From contig JAENVU010000273.1 in the NCBI GenBank assembly GCA_016650415.1, positions 1 through 8,955 of the forward strand: a stretch of 8,955 nucleotides of DNA, in the 5' to 3' direction. The stretch is from Acidimicrobiia bacterium. Lineage in GTDB: Bacteria > Actinomycetota > Acidimicrobiia > IMCC26256 > JAENVU01. A program made the translations under genes and the position numbers. Under the pieces are notes generated by a model, which saw only the letters and a list, made by a program, of their open reading frames with translations, was not told the origin of the DNA and did not search any database. This document shows positions 1-5,946 of this stretch, in pieces (position 1 is the first letter of the stretch; every line of letters starts with the position of its first letter).

Positions 1-1
1 A

Positions 2-145
2 TGGATCCGACGGATCGGTGCTTCGGGTGCGCTCGACAACGTGACCGAGGTACTGCGAGCCCGTGACGCGTCCCACGCCCAGGTCGAGAGCCTCGCGGCA
101 CGACTGGCGATCGCATCCCCGATCGCGACCCCGCTCGCGGCGTAG
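2..145 (+). CDS. C-terminal end of an unidentified protein (5' end outside the window)
   Basis: This frame is open from the window edge to a TAG at 143-145 and gives 47 residues. Third codon positions are mostly G or C, as in the confirmed genes here, so I take it as the true tail of a gene. The visible part is rich in Ala, Leu, Arg and Glu and looks helical (for example LDNVTEVLRARDASHAQVES), ending in a small hydrophobic tail. No catalytic or binding motif is visible and I do not recognise the family. It converges on the PPK2 gene, whose stop lies 30 bases further on. I see no convincing terminator hairpin in that gap. Confidence 0.55.
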   Translation, partial: WIRRIGASGALDNVTEVLRARDASHAQVESLAARLAIASPIATPLAA

Positions 146-175
146 GTCCGAGCGTTCCGACCGCCCGGTGTGCGG

Positions 176-1078
176 TTACTCGCCGGTGTCGGCCGCGAGC
201 ACGGTGCGGGCCTCGGCCAGTTCCACCCGCTGCTCGTCGGAGACCGTGGGGAACTGAGGGTCGATGTCGAGCAGCGTCGCCGCCAGTGCGCTCGCGACGA
301 CCAGCCGGCTGAACCACTTCTGATCGGCGGGCACCACGTACCACGGCGCGGCCGGCGTGCTCGTGTGGCGGATCATCTCCTCGTACGCTCGTTGATACGC
401 CTCCCAGTGCGATCGTTCCTGCACATCGAGGTGGGAGAACTTCCAGTTCTTGGCGGGTTCGTCGATCCGGGCGAGGAGCCGCTTGCGCTGTTCACGCTTC
501 GACAGATACAGAAAGATCTTCACCACCGGAAAGCCGTTGTCGACGAGGGTCCGTTCCCAGTCGTTGATCTCCCGGAACCGGCGCTTCCAGAGGCCCGCCG
601 TGGTTGCCGTCGCGGGGAGCTGTTGGCGTTCGAGGAACTCGGGGTGGACCCGCACGACGAGGACCTCCTCGTAGTGCGATCGGTTGAAGATCCCGATCTC
701 GCCCCGCTGGGGCAATGCGAGCGTCGTCCGCCAGAGAAAGTGGTGCGCGAGTTCCCGGGTCGACGGTGCCTTGAACGGTGTCACGCGAACGCCCTGCGGG
801 TTGAGCCCGCTCATCACGTGTCGGATCACCCCGTCCTTGCCGGCGGTGTCCATCGCCTGGAGCGCCACCAGTACGCCGGAGGTCTGGGCCGCGGCCAGGC
901 GGCTCTGGAGGTCGGTCAGCAGCTCGATCCCCGCCGCGAGCTGGGCCTTCGCGGCCGCCTTGTTCTTGATGCCGTCGGTCGAGGCCGGGTCATGGTCGGC
1001 CAGCCGGAACGGTTTCGGTTCGGTGATTCGGAACCGATGGATCAGGGCTTCGAGGTCATCGCGCACGGCCTGTGACAT
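176..1078 (-). CDS. ppk2: Polyphosphate kinase 2, class III-like (polyphosphate:nucleotide phosphotransferase)
   Basis: The 300-residue product has the PPK2 family layout. Family members move phosphate between polyphosphate and nucleotides in the cytoplasm. Class III enzymes phosphorylate AMP and ADP at the expense of polyphosphate. Visible motifs are a P-loop AMDTAGKDG at residues 75-83, then HVMSGLNPQGVRVTPFKAPS (87-106) and HHFLWR (112-117). A Walker B-like strand VVKIFLYLSKREQ lies at 185-197. The lid is DEPAKNWKFSHLD (206-218), followed by APWYVVPADQKW (244-255). Length fits the family. The ATG at 1078 is chosen because AGGAG (minus strand, 1084-1088) sits 5 bases upstream; the frame stays open further up but only antisense to nothing recognisable and inside the neighbouring gene. 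Eight bases separate it from the stop of the upstream gene, and the ribosome site overlaps that stop, so it is probably the last gene of the operon. Class III assignment comes from motif recall, not a search. Confidence 0.93.
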   Translation of the reverse strand: MSQAVRDDLEALIHRFRITEPKPFRLADHDPASTDGIKNKAAAKAQLAAGIELLTDLQSRLAAAQTSGVLVALQAMDTAGKDGVIRHVMSGLNPQGVRVTPFKAPSTRELAHHFLWRTTLALPQRGEIGIFNRSHYEEVLVVRVHPEFLERQQLPATATTAGLWKRRFREINDWERTLVDNGFPVVKIFLYLSKREQRKRLLARIDEPAKNWKFSHLDVQERSHWEAYQRAYEEMIRHTSTPAAPWYVVPADQKWFSRLVVASALAATLLDIDPQFPTVSDEQRVELAEARTVLAADTGE

Positions 1079-1083
1079 CGGGG

Positions 1084-1088
1084 CTCCT
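1084..1088 (-). promoter_or_regulatory. Ribosome binding site of ppk2
   Basis: AGGAG on the minus strand lies 5 bases before the ATG at 1078. It overlaps the TAG stop (1087-1089) of the preceding gene. This fixes the ppk2 start and points to coupled translation. Confidence 0.75.
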
Positions 1089-1827
1089 AGCCGTCGTGTG
1101 GAGGTCCGAGCCGGACGATCGCCAGGGCGGTGTCGGCCCGTTCGGGGTCGGGTCGGATCTCGAGGGTGGCGTCGAGCGCAGCCACGCCGGCTTCGAAGGC
1201 GCTGACATTGGGGGTGGGGTCGGTCCAACCCAACGCCGCCACGGTGACGAGGTCGGCATCGTCGTCATGACCGAGCGTGACTTCGAGTTCGTCGGCGCGT
1301 TTTGCGAAGACGGCCGTGAGTTCCTGGACGACCCGCAGGATGGTGAGCGCCGCCGACGGCGTGAGATCCTCGCCGAGATCGACATCGCCGAGTTCTCCGT
1401 GCGTCCCGACGTCCTCGCGGAGGACCTCGAGTTCGACCCGGATGGCTTCGGAGAGTGCCGACGTCAGGTCGACGCCGGGCCCGATGGCCACGCCGAGGAG
1501 GGGAGTGCCGGCGACCCGGGCCTGCCGGTGACGTTCCAGTGCCCACAACCCGAGGAATCGCCCGTCGGTGGGGTTGGCGCGACCGACACGCTGGGTCAGC
1601 TCGGCGTTGGTCTGGTGGGCCTCGGTGAGCTCATTGCGCAGTGTGCGCATGCGGTTTTCGAGATGTTCACCGCGCTGGGCGGTCTCCGTGTGGGCGGCCT
1701 GTTCGGCGGCGAGGGCGGCGGCGAGGTCGCGTCGGGCACCGGAGTTGAGGATCCAGCCCATGACCGCGCCGAGCAGCGCGAGCGTGAGAACACCGATGAC
1801 GATCCAGGCGATGGCGGACACGGTCAT
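1087..1827 (-). CDS. Membrane-anchored coiled-coil protein, unknown C-terminal domain
   Basis: The 246-residue product begins with one hydrophobic segment (about residues 2-26, AIAWIVIGVLTLALLGAVMG), so it is probably anchored in the inner membrane by its N-terminus. Residues about 30-84 are Ala/Glu/Arg/Leu-rich with heptad-like spacing and should form a coiled coil. A globular C-terminal part follows (about 90-246). Its segment ALTILRVVQELTAVFAKRA (160-178) and the strand-rich sequence after it loosely recall the start of a GHKL ATPase domain in sensor kinases. The N-box asparagine and glycine-rich loops are missing, so any such domain would be degenerate. That comparison is inference and I recognise no named family. 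An in-frame GTG at 1845 would add six residues; neither start has a good ribosome site, and I prefer the ATG because it sits right before the membrane segment. The gene lies in the middle of the minus-strand operon, 8 bases ahead of ppk2. Confidence 0.8.
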   Translation of the reverse strand: MTVSAIAWIVIGVLTLALLGAVMGWILNSGARRDLAAALAAEQAAHTETAQRGEHLENRMRTLRNELTEAHQTNAELTQRVGRANPTDGRFLGLWALERHRQARVAGTPLLGVAIGPGVDLTSALSEAIRVELEVLREDVGTHGELGDVDLGEDLTPSAALTILRVVQELTAVFAKRADELEVTLGHDDDADLVTVAALGWTDPTPNVSAFEAGVAALDATLEIRPDPERADTALAIVRLGPPHDG

Positions 1828-1881
1828 CGTGTCTAGCCGATCCACGTCCGCGACCGTCGCACCGGACCGGCCGGGAAAGGG

Positions 1882-2905
1882 TCAGCGGTCGAGGGTGCGC
1901 AGCCCGTCCAGGAGCCGGGAGACGTCGTCGGCGTCGGTGTACGCCGAGAGCCCGGCGCGGATCGCGCCGGTCGCGGTCAGGCCGAGCGCGGCCATGGTTT
2001 CGACGGCGTAGTAGTTGCCGCTCCAGACGGCGACGCGCTGGGACGCCAGGTGGTGGGCGACCGCGTCCGGGTGGTGGCCCGCGACGTTGAAGGACACCGT
2101 CGGGGTGCGGTCGACGAGGTCGTGCGGACCGAGCACCGTCACGGTGGGGTCGGCGAGGAGCCCGTCGAGAAGGGTCGCGAACGAAGCGGATTCCGCGGCG
2201 GCGATGCGGTCGATACCTTCGTCGAGGAGAAAGTCGGCCGCGGCATCGATCGCGGCGATGTTCTCGAACGACGGGGTACCGGTCTCCCATCGCTCCGGCG
2301 CGTGGTCGGATGCCGGCCGCACCTTGTACGGCTCGATCGAGTCACGCAGGTCGGGTGCGATCCACATGATCCCGGCGTGAGGTCCGTACCACTTGTACGG
2401 GGACGTGACGAAGACATCGCAGCCGAGGGTCGCGAGGTCGACGGGTGCGTGAGGAACGAGATGGACGCCGTCGACGAAGACTCGGACCCCGCGCTCATGG
2501 GCGCCGGCGATGACGGTCGCGATGTCCGGCATGGTGCCGAGGGCATTCGACGCGGCAGTGATCGCGATCCATCGAGTGCGGGGTCCGATCCGGTCGATGA
2601 CTGCGTCGGGATCGAGGCGGCCCGACCGGGTGTCGAACGGCACGAGGTGATGGCTCGCACCGGTGTCCCGGCAGACCAGTGCCCACGGTGTGACGTTCGC
2701 GTCGTGATCCAGGCGGGTGCCGCGTGCGGACGCGACGAGCGCGGTGCTGGCCTCCGACGCGGCGAAGGCGCCATGGGTGTTGGCACTGTCACCGGATCTC
2801 AGGGAACGCGGCGGCCGCGTCGATGGCGGAGTCGACCATTTGCGTCCCGGCCGGCCCGTCGAAGCGAGCCCAGTCCCGATTGATGCCGGGGAATCGTTCG
2901 CGCAT
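1882..2905 (-). pseudogene. Class V aminotransferase, cysteine desulfurase-like (VC1184 type), frameshifted and internally deleted
   Basis: The intact C-terminal two thirds match the cysteine desulfurase-like subgroup of PLP class V aminotransferases. Visible are LDHDANVTPW, AASNALGT, the cofactor-contacting FVDGVHLVPH, TSPYKWYGPHAG with the presumed Schiff-base lysine encoded at 2392-2394, ERWETGTPSFE and YYAVE. The N-terminus is also recognisable: ATG at 2905 starts MRERFPGINRDWARFDGPAG, typical of the family. Two lesions separate these parts. First, after residue 34 one extra base in a CCC run (minus strand, 2802-2804) shifts the frame, and the original frame stops four codons on. The other frame resumes exactly with LRSGDSANTHGAFAASEAS. 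Second, ASTALVASAR joins directly to GTRLDHDAN near 2719-2724. Family members have about 50 residues there, including the asparagine/threonine loop and the GDE segment. The total of about 341 codons against roughly 400 usual agrees. The start is 9 bases after the GH26 stop. Cysteine desulfurase activity is not proven for this subgroup. Confidence 0.85.
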
Positions 2906-2914
2906 TCCCGGACA

Positions 2915-4480
2915 CTACGAGAGCGCGCGCGGAGACCTCAGCTTCCGGGTTTGGGGTGGTCGGATCTTGCCTTCTCGATATCGAGGGTGGGTGACGCTGT
3001 CCGAGAATGCAGTGGTCGAGGCCGTCGACGATTCGATGCGCCAGTCGTTGCCGTTCACGCTGTGATCGAACCAGACGAACCCGATGACGTCGGGGTTGTC
3101 GGCGAGGCCCTGGAACAGACTGCGGATCCAGGCCGGCTTGTTGCCGCCGACCTCGGTGGCGCCGAGTTCGGTGATCACGATGGGCTTCAACGCGCTGGCG
3201 CGTAGCTCGGCCAGTGTGCCGCTGTAGGTGTTGTCGAACGTCGGGGGCTTGGGCTTCCCGGCATCGTCGAAGTAGATGCGTCGGTAGTAGCCGACCATCC
3301 CCATCCAGTCCACGTACTCGTCGCCGGGGTAGAGCGGTGCGAGCCGGACGCTGGGTCGGGCCGTGATCACATTGGGACTCCAGATCCAGATCGCGTTGGT
3401 GGCGCCGATCGTGGTGAAGCGGTCGTGGACGTGGCGCCAGGCCTGGACGTACTCACCGCGCTGGTTGCCGTTGCGTTCCTCGCTCCACGGGAACCAGTTG
3501 CCGTTCATCTCGTGGGCGAAGCGAATTGCGACCGGCAGACCGAGGTCGCGCACGGCAACGGCGTACCGGTCGATGTAGTCGTCGTGACTCCCGTCGATGA
3601 TCGACGCGAGCGTGTACCCGGGCTCAGTGGTGTTGTCGCTGTCGGGCCCGACGGGTTGCACGGTCGGACGTGGCTCCCACGAGATCAGCGGTAGCGCTCC
3701 CCGACGCCAGGTCTCGGTGACCTGTTCGGACGGGAACTCGCGATCCCAGCCCTGGAAGAACTCGACCATGCTCGGCAGCTTGCGCGCCGCGGCCGAGAAG
3801 ATCTGGAAGTCCTTCCAGTCGTAGGGCGCCTGCGGGGTCGACACGCCGTAGTAGTTGTCCAACGGCGCGAGCAACTGCGAGAGGGTGGGGGTCTCGGGCA
3901 GTCCCTCGGGCTTGGGAGCTGCCGGCGGCCTTGCTCCGGCGGGAGTCGACGCGGGTCGGGCCGGGTCGACGGGAAGCAGGGAGCACGCGATCCCGTCGTC
4001 GTCGAACCCTCCCGGAGGCCCGTCCAATCCGTACGGGTCGGCGAGATCGGCGACGTAGGCCGCCTGGGCATCCTGCTGCCAGCGGAAATCGCTGCAGCGC
4101 GGCGGCGCGGGCACCCCTGGCGTCGAGGGAGAGGTCGAGGTCGACGACGGGTTCGACCCGGACCCGGGACTGCGGGTGCCGGCAGCACTGAGCGACTTCG
4201 GCCGGCCGGTCGTGGGGGTCGTCGCGGGTTTCGTCGTCCGCGGCGCGGTGCCACCGTCGAGGACGTCCTTGTGCTTCTGGGTGGACGGTCGAGCGTTCCC
4301 TCGGGCCTGGCGGGCGCGAGTCTGGGCGGCGGGGCTGAGTCCACTCGCCTCCGACGCCACACTGGCGGCGGGCGCGGCGCTCAGCGTGTCGGAATTCGGA
4401 GCGGCCGGCGAGGTGTAGACGAACAGGCCGATGCCGGCGAGCAACGTTCCCATCACCTTGAGCTGTCGAGGGCTAGCCAT
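2915..4480 (-). CDS. Secreted Excalibur-linked glycoside hydrolase family 26 protein
   Basis: The 521-residue product starts at the ATG at 4480, with AGGAG 9 bases upstream. Residues 10-23 form a short hydrophobic stretch, a signal peptide or anchor. Residues 28-127 are a low-complexity Ala/Ser/Thr/Pro linker. Residues 129-169 resemble an Excalibur domain: CSDFRWQQDAQAAY, then DPYGLDG and DDDGIAC, with cysteines at 129 and 166 that could pair outside the cell. After a second linker, about 205-490 resembles GH26, a TIM-barrel family with beta-mannanases and related endo-glycanases. RFAHEMNGNWFPW (320-332) carries the presumed acid/base Glu324, and PIVITELGATE (433-443) the presumed nucleophile Glu438. 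IWIWSPN (364-370) and DWMGMVGYY (391-399) also fit. The C-terminal tail is basic. The gene overlaps the glycosyltransferase by 8 bases (ATGGCTAG), so translation is probably coupled and its substrate may be that enzyme's polymer. Exact substrate cannot be read from sequence. Confidence 0.9.
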   Translation of the reverse strand: MASPRQLKVMGTLLAGIGLFVYTSPAAPNSDTLSAAPAASVASEASGLSPAAQTRARQARGNARPSTQKHKDVLDGGTAPRTTKPATTPTTGRPKSLSAAGTRSPGSGSNPSSTSTSPSTPGVPAPPRCSDFRWQQDAQAAYVADLADPYGLDGPPGGFDDDGIACSLLPVDPARPASTPAGARPPAAPKPEGLPETPTLSQLLAPLDNYYGVSTPQAPYDWKDFQIFSAAARKLPSMVEFFQGWDREFPSEQVTETWRRGALPLISWEPRPTVQPVGPDSDNTTEPGYTLASIIDGSHDDYIDRYAVAVRDLGLPVAIRFAHEMNGNWFPWSEERNGNQRGEYVQAWRHVHDRFTTIGATNAIWIWSPNVITARPSVRLAPLYPGDEYVDWMGMVGYYRRIYFDDAGKPKPPTFDNTYSGTLAELRASALKPIVITELGATEVGGNKPAWIRSLFQGLADNPDVIGFVWFDHSVNGNDWRIESSTASTTAFSDSVTHPRYREGKIRPPQTRKLRSPRALS

Positions 4481-5807
4481 GGTAGGCAACTCCTGCAAAG
4501 ACGAGGCATGCGCCGAGGACGTACGGAATCGAGCCGAGCGGATTGACTGTGCGCTTGGTGTGGGTGTCACCGCTGAAGGCGTTGGCTCGGGTGCCCCAGC
4601 CGTCGTTGCGAGCCATCCGCATGAATCCCCACATGCGGATGGGCATCAACATGAACGTGTTGAGCAGCGTGAACGCGGGGAGCAGCCACAGATCGTGCGG
4701 GTGGTCTTCGAAGTGGCGGGCTTGGCGGATGTAGGCCGAGAGCCAGGTCGCCAGCAGCGTCAGCGTGACGATGATCACCGTGCCCACCGCCGCGCCGTAC
4801 CCGAACGTGATGCCTTCGTAGAAGTTGATGTTCTCGCCGAGGAGGACGCGCACGATCAGGCCGGTGACGGTGGCAAGCCAGAGGAACGGCGTGAGGATGT
4901 CGGCGACGTAGAACAGTGCGAGGGTCGGGGTGTTGCGCATCATCCACGGCAGCATCCGGAGCGTGTTGTATTGACTCCCGCGCGACCAGCGCATCTGCTG
5001 CTTGGCCATCTTGCGCATCCCGACCGGCGCGTCGGTGTAGACGCGACTCGTCGATTGGTAGACCGCGTGGAATCCCTGCTTGAGGCAGAGATTGGTCAGG
5101 GTTCGGTCGTCGCTCACCTCCAGGAAGATGCCAAGAAAGCGCTGACCCAGAAACGCGGGCATGGCATCGGCAAGGACGGTGCGCCGGAAGGCGATCGTGC
5201 GACCCGGAAGACAACCCACCTGGCCGAGCACGCTCATCGCGGGCATCGAATATTGGACGCGAACGTTCTCGAGCCAGTCGGCCCAGCGAGTCAGCACGTT
5301 GCGGTCGGGGTCGATGATGCGTTGGTTGGTCGTGACCCCGCCGACGATCGGATCGGCGAAGGGCTTGACCAACTCGCGGAGCGTGTCGGTCGTCCAGATC
5401 GTGTCGCTGTCGACCAGGACCGCGATCTCGCCCGTGCACACCTCGAGCCCTTCACGGATCGCGTTGCGCTTGCCGGGTGTGGTGGTCCAGATCCACTCGA
5501 CGCCGGGGTAGTTGTCGCAGACCTTTTCGAGTTTCTCGTTCCGGGGACCGTTGATCACGACGATGACCTGGTGTGGGGCCTGCTCGGTGATGTGATCGAG
5601 CACCTCGTGGAACAGGCCGACCGGCTCGTCGACGACCGGGATGATCACCGACGAGGTCGTCGGGTAGTCGCCGACCCATGGCTGATAGCGCCGGGAGAGG
5701 TGGACCTTGATCGCCCACAGTGCCCAGGTCATGGCCACCAGGATGCTGAAGACATACAGCCGGCCACCATGCAATGTGTCGCGCAATTGCAGGAAGAAGA
5801 TGAACAA
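4473..5807 (-). CDS. Processive membrane glycosyltransferase family 2, hyaluronan synthase-like
   Basis: With a TTG start at 5807 the product has 444 residues. A hydrophobic segment (about 15-33) precedes a GT-A domain, and four or so hydrophobic segments follow (about 298-322, 336-360, 374-396, 424-442). Motifs of processive family 2 enzymes are clear: SVIIPVVDEP (53-62), VIVVINGP (81-88), PGKRNAI (111-117), the metal-binding DSD (133-135), PGRTIAFRR (201-209), SDDR (232-235, presumed base), QQMRW (270-274) with RGSQYNT (276-282), and WGTR (404-407), a motif known from hyaluronan synthases. Such enzymes add sugars from UDP donors on the cytoplasmic side and extrude the chain through their own membrane channel. 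Donor and polymer are not readable here. The ATG at 5948 would add 47 residues, but that stretch has much lower G/C at third positions and looks noncoding; the TTG has GAGG 5 bases upstream. It is the first gene of the operon. Confidence 0.92.
   Translation of the reverse strand: MFIFFLQLRDTLHGGRLYVFSILVAMTWALWAIKVHLSRRYQPWVGDYPTTSSVIIPVVDEPVGLFHEVLDHITEQAPHQVIVVINGPRNEKLEKVCDNYPGVEWIWTTTPGKRNAIREGLEVCTGEIAVLVDSDTIWTTDTLRELVKPFADPIVGGVTTNQRIIDPDRNVLTRWADWLENVRVQYSMPAMSVLGQVGCLPGRTIAFRRTVLADAMPAFLGQRFLGIFLEVSDDRTLTNLCLKQGFHAVYQSTSRVYTDAPVGMRKMAKQQMRWSRGSQYNTLRMLPWMMRNTPTLALFYVADILTPFLWLATVTGLIVRVLLGENINFYEGITFGYGAAVGTVIIVTLTLLATWLSAYIRQARHFEDHPHDLWLLPAFTLLNTFMLMPIRMWGFMRMARNDGWGTRANAFSGDTHTKRTVNPLGSIPYVLGACLVFAGVAYHG
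4490..4494 (-). promoter_or_regulatory. Ribosome binding site of the GH26 gene
   Basis: AGGAG on the minus strand lies 9 bases before the ATG at 4480, inside the last codons of the glycosyltransferase gene. It decides the GH26 start against a longer open frame reaching 4570. Confidence 0.7.
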
Positions 5808-5946
5808 ATAACCCTCGTGACAGTGATGGACGGATACACGGACCGGGGAGGTATGAGTGGTTTCGGCAGAATGACCGGAAAACCTTGAACCGAAATTCTC
5901 ACTGCGCGTGCCGGCGGGGCGCACTGTGTGAAGATCAGTGGTCCTC
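5808..5946. promoter_or_regulatory. Divergent intergenic region between the polysaccharide operon and the glucosaminidase gene
   Basis: This is the only substantial noncoding stretch in the window. It is visibly less G/C-rich than its flanks (for example around 5871-5900) and must hold the promoter of the leftward operon and probably that of the rightward gene. GAGG (minus strand, about 5813-5816) is the likely ribosome site of the TTG at 5807. I could not identify a convincing -35/-10 pair on either strand, nor a known riboswitch. Confidence 0.5.
5922..5940. repeat. Short inverted repeat in the divergent intergenic region
   Basis: CACTG and CAGTG face each other across 9 bases (TGTGAAGAT) immediately before the glucosaminidase start. 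The spacing, about two half-sites over two helical turns, would suit a dimeric regulator. Five-base arms can occur by chance, so this is only a candidate operator. Confidence 0.25.

Noticed and set aside
146..175. Intrinsic terminator between the first partial gene and ppk2
   Set aside because: The 30-base gap has no clear stem and no T-run on either strand.
170..1075. Open plus-strand frame of about 300 codons antisense to ppk2
   Set aside because: The minus strand carries complete PPK2 motifs and a good ribosome site; this frame has no recognisable motif.
1079..1228. Fifty-codon N-terminal extension of PPK2
   Set aside because: It lies inside the upstream gene in another frame, is Arg/Pro-rich, and the AGGAG before ATG 1078 supports the shorter protein.
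2798..2806. Programmed ribosomal frameshifting as the explanation for the aminotransferase frame change
   Set aside because: No known slippery motif or downstream structure is evident, and the same gene also lacks about 50 residues needed for cofactor binding, so simple decay or an assembly fault is more likely.
4431..5888. Open plus-strand frame of 485 codons antisense to the glycosyltransferase
   Set aside because: It mirrors a gene with many conserved motifs. Its translation is rich in Asp, Arg, His and Gln with no domain or membrane logic, as expected for a shadow frame in G/C-rich DNA.
5808..5946. Cyclic di-GMP or other riboswitch ahead of the synthase operon
   Set aside because: I looked for the conserved motifs of common riboswitches on the minus strand and found none.
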